NCBI GenBank assembly: GCA_030017815.1
Contig: JASEGX010000162.1
Location: 1 to 5,510, forward strand
Source of the DNA: Thermodesulfobacteriota bacterium
GTDB lineage: Bacteria > Desulfobacterota > QYQD01
Length of the DNA: 5,510 nt
Direction of reading: 5' to 3'
Shown here: piece by piece, positions 5,350 through 5,510 of the stretch
Layout: the number at the start of each line of letters is the position of its first letter
Numbering within the stretch: position 1 is the stretch's first letter
The notes under the pieces: model-generated
What the model was told of the DNA's origin: nothing
The model's input: only the letters and a program-made list of their open reading frames with translations
The model's database searches: none
Position numbers and translations under genes: made by a program

Positions 5350-5510
5350 TTAAGAGAAGGAATGAATGTCGGCCAACAGTTTATCCCTGTAGTAACCCGC
5401 CTGGGCGGCATTGCCCATGATCATGTCTAATTGCCTGGTATGCATGCTAAGATAACCAAGTACCTTGAGTCGTTTCTTTAAAAAATCTTGATCGTATCCC
5501 TCTAAATGGG
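5350..5510 (-). CDS. C-terminal end of an unidentified protein (start outside window)
   Basis: Reading from the right edge, 52 codons remain open to a TAA at 5352-5350: HLEGYDQDFLKKRLKVLGYL, then SMHTRQLDMIMGNAAQAGYY, then RDKLLADIHSFS. It looks like a helical, charged C-terminus, and I do not recognise the family. A second frame, entered by a -1 shift near 5359, continues LLLRPNFYKGKDWDEFKL to a TAA at 5305-5303, immediately before the GTG at 5302. That continuation looks protein-like (aromatic and charged), so the true C-terminus may lie there, with an indel in the C/T-rich run at 5354-5362. The gene is co-directional with and directly upstream of the oxidase gene, so an operon is likely. 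Confidence 0.55.
   Translation of the reverse strand, partial: HLEGYDQDFLKKRLKVLGYLSMHTRQLDMIMGNAAQAGYYRDKLLADIHSFS

Overview
The window looks like chromosomal DNA from a Gram-negative-type bacterium. Base composition is moderate, Shine-Dalgarno (SD) sequences are strong (AAGGAG, AAGGAGG), sigma70-like promoters are recognisable, and one product carries a Sec signal peptide. A PilZ protein, a DUF1284 protein, an LhgO-type flavin oxidase and PfpI and radical-SAM remnants together would suit a Desulfobacterota or related anaerobic lineage. That placement is a weak inference; no marker gene is present.

Left half, plus strand (1-2449). Positions 1-61 hold two small inverted repeats, the first like a dispersed REP-type palindrome. 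A promoter with a perfect TATAAT (93-98) leads to an 11-codon leader ORF (146-181) whose stop overlaps the start of a J-domain protein (178-1071) in an ATGA junction. A 154-bp intergenic region follows, with complementary SD/anti-SD segments and a promoter. It precedes a secreted zinc metalloprotease of metzincin type (1226-2449; HELGHALGLFH plus a Met-turn).

Right half, minus strand (2482-5510). Read in the direction of transcription, it holds the 3' end of an unidentified gene, an L-2-hydroxyglutarate oxidase-like flavoprotein (3980-5290), a PilZ-domain protein with its own promoter (3444-3776), a decayed stretch (about 2905-3444), and an intact DUF1284 cysteine-rich protein (2482-2895). 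The decayed stretch keeps pieces of a radical-SAM enzyme and of a PfpI/DJ-1-family protein. The two halves converge on a strong hairpin at 2460-2495, whose T-run lies on the minus-strand side.

The genes do not form an obvious pathway. The J-domain protein and protease are adjacent but probably separately promoted. The oxidase, PilZ protein and DUF1284 protein look like a mixed housekeeping/accessory run that has lost two genes. I see no phage, transposase, CRISPR, tRNA or rRNA. I do not see a clear new multi-gene system. The most interesting signals are the ATGA-coupled mini-ORF, the alternating SD/anti-SD leader before the protease, and the pseudogene cluster.
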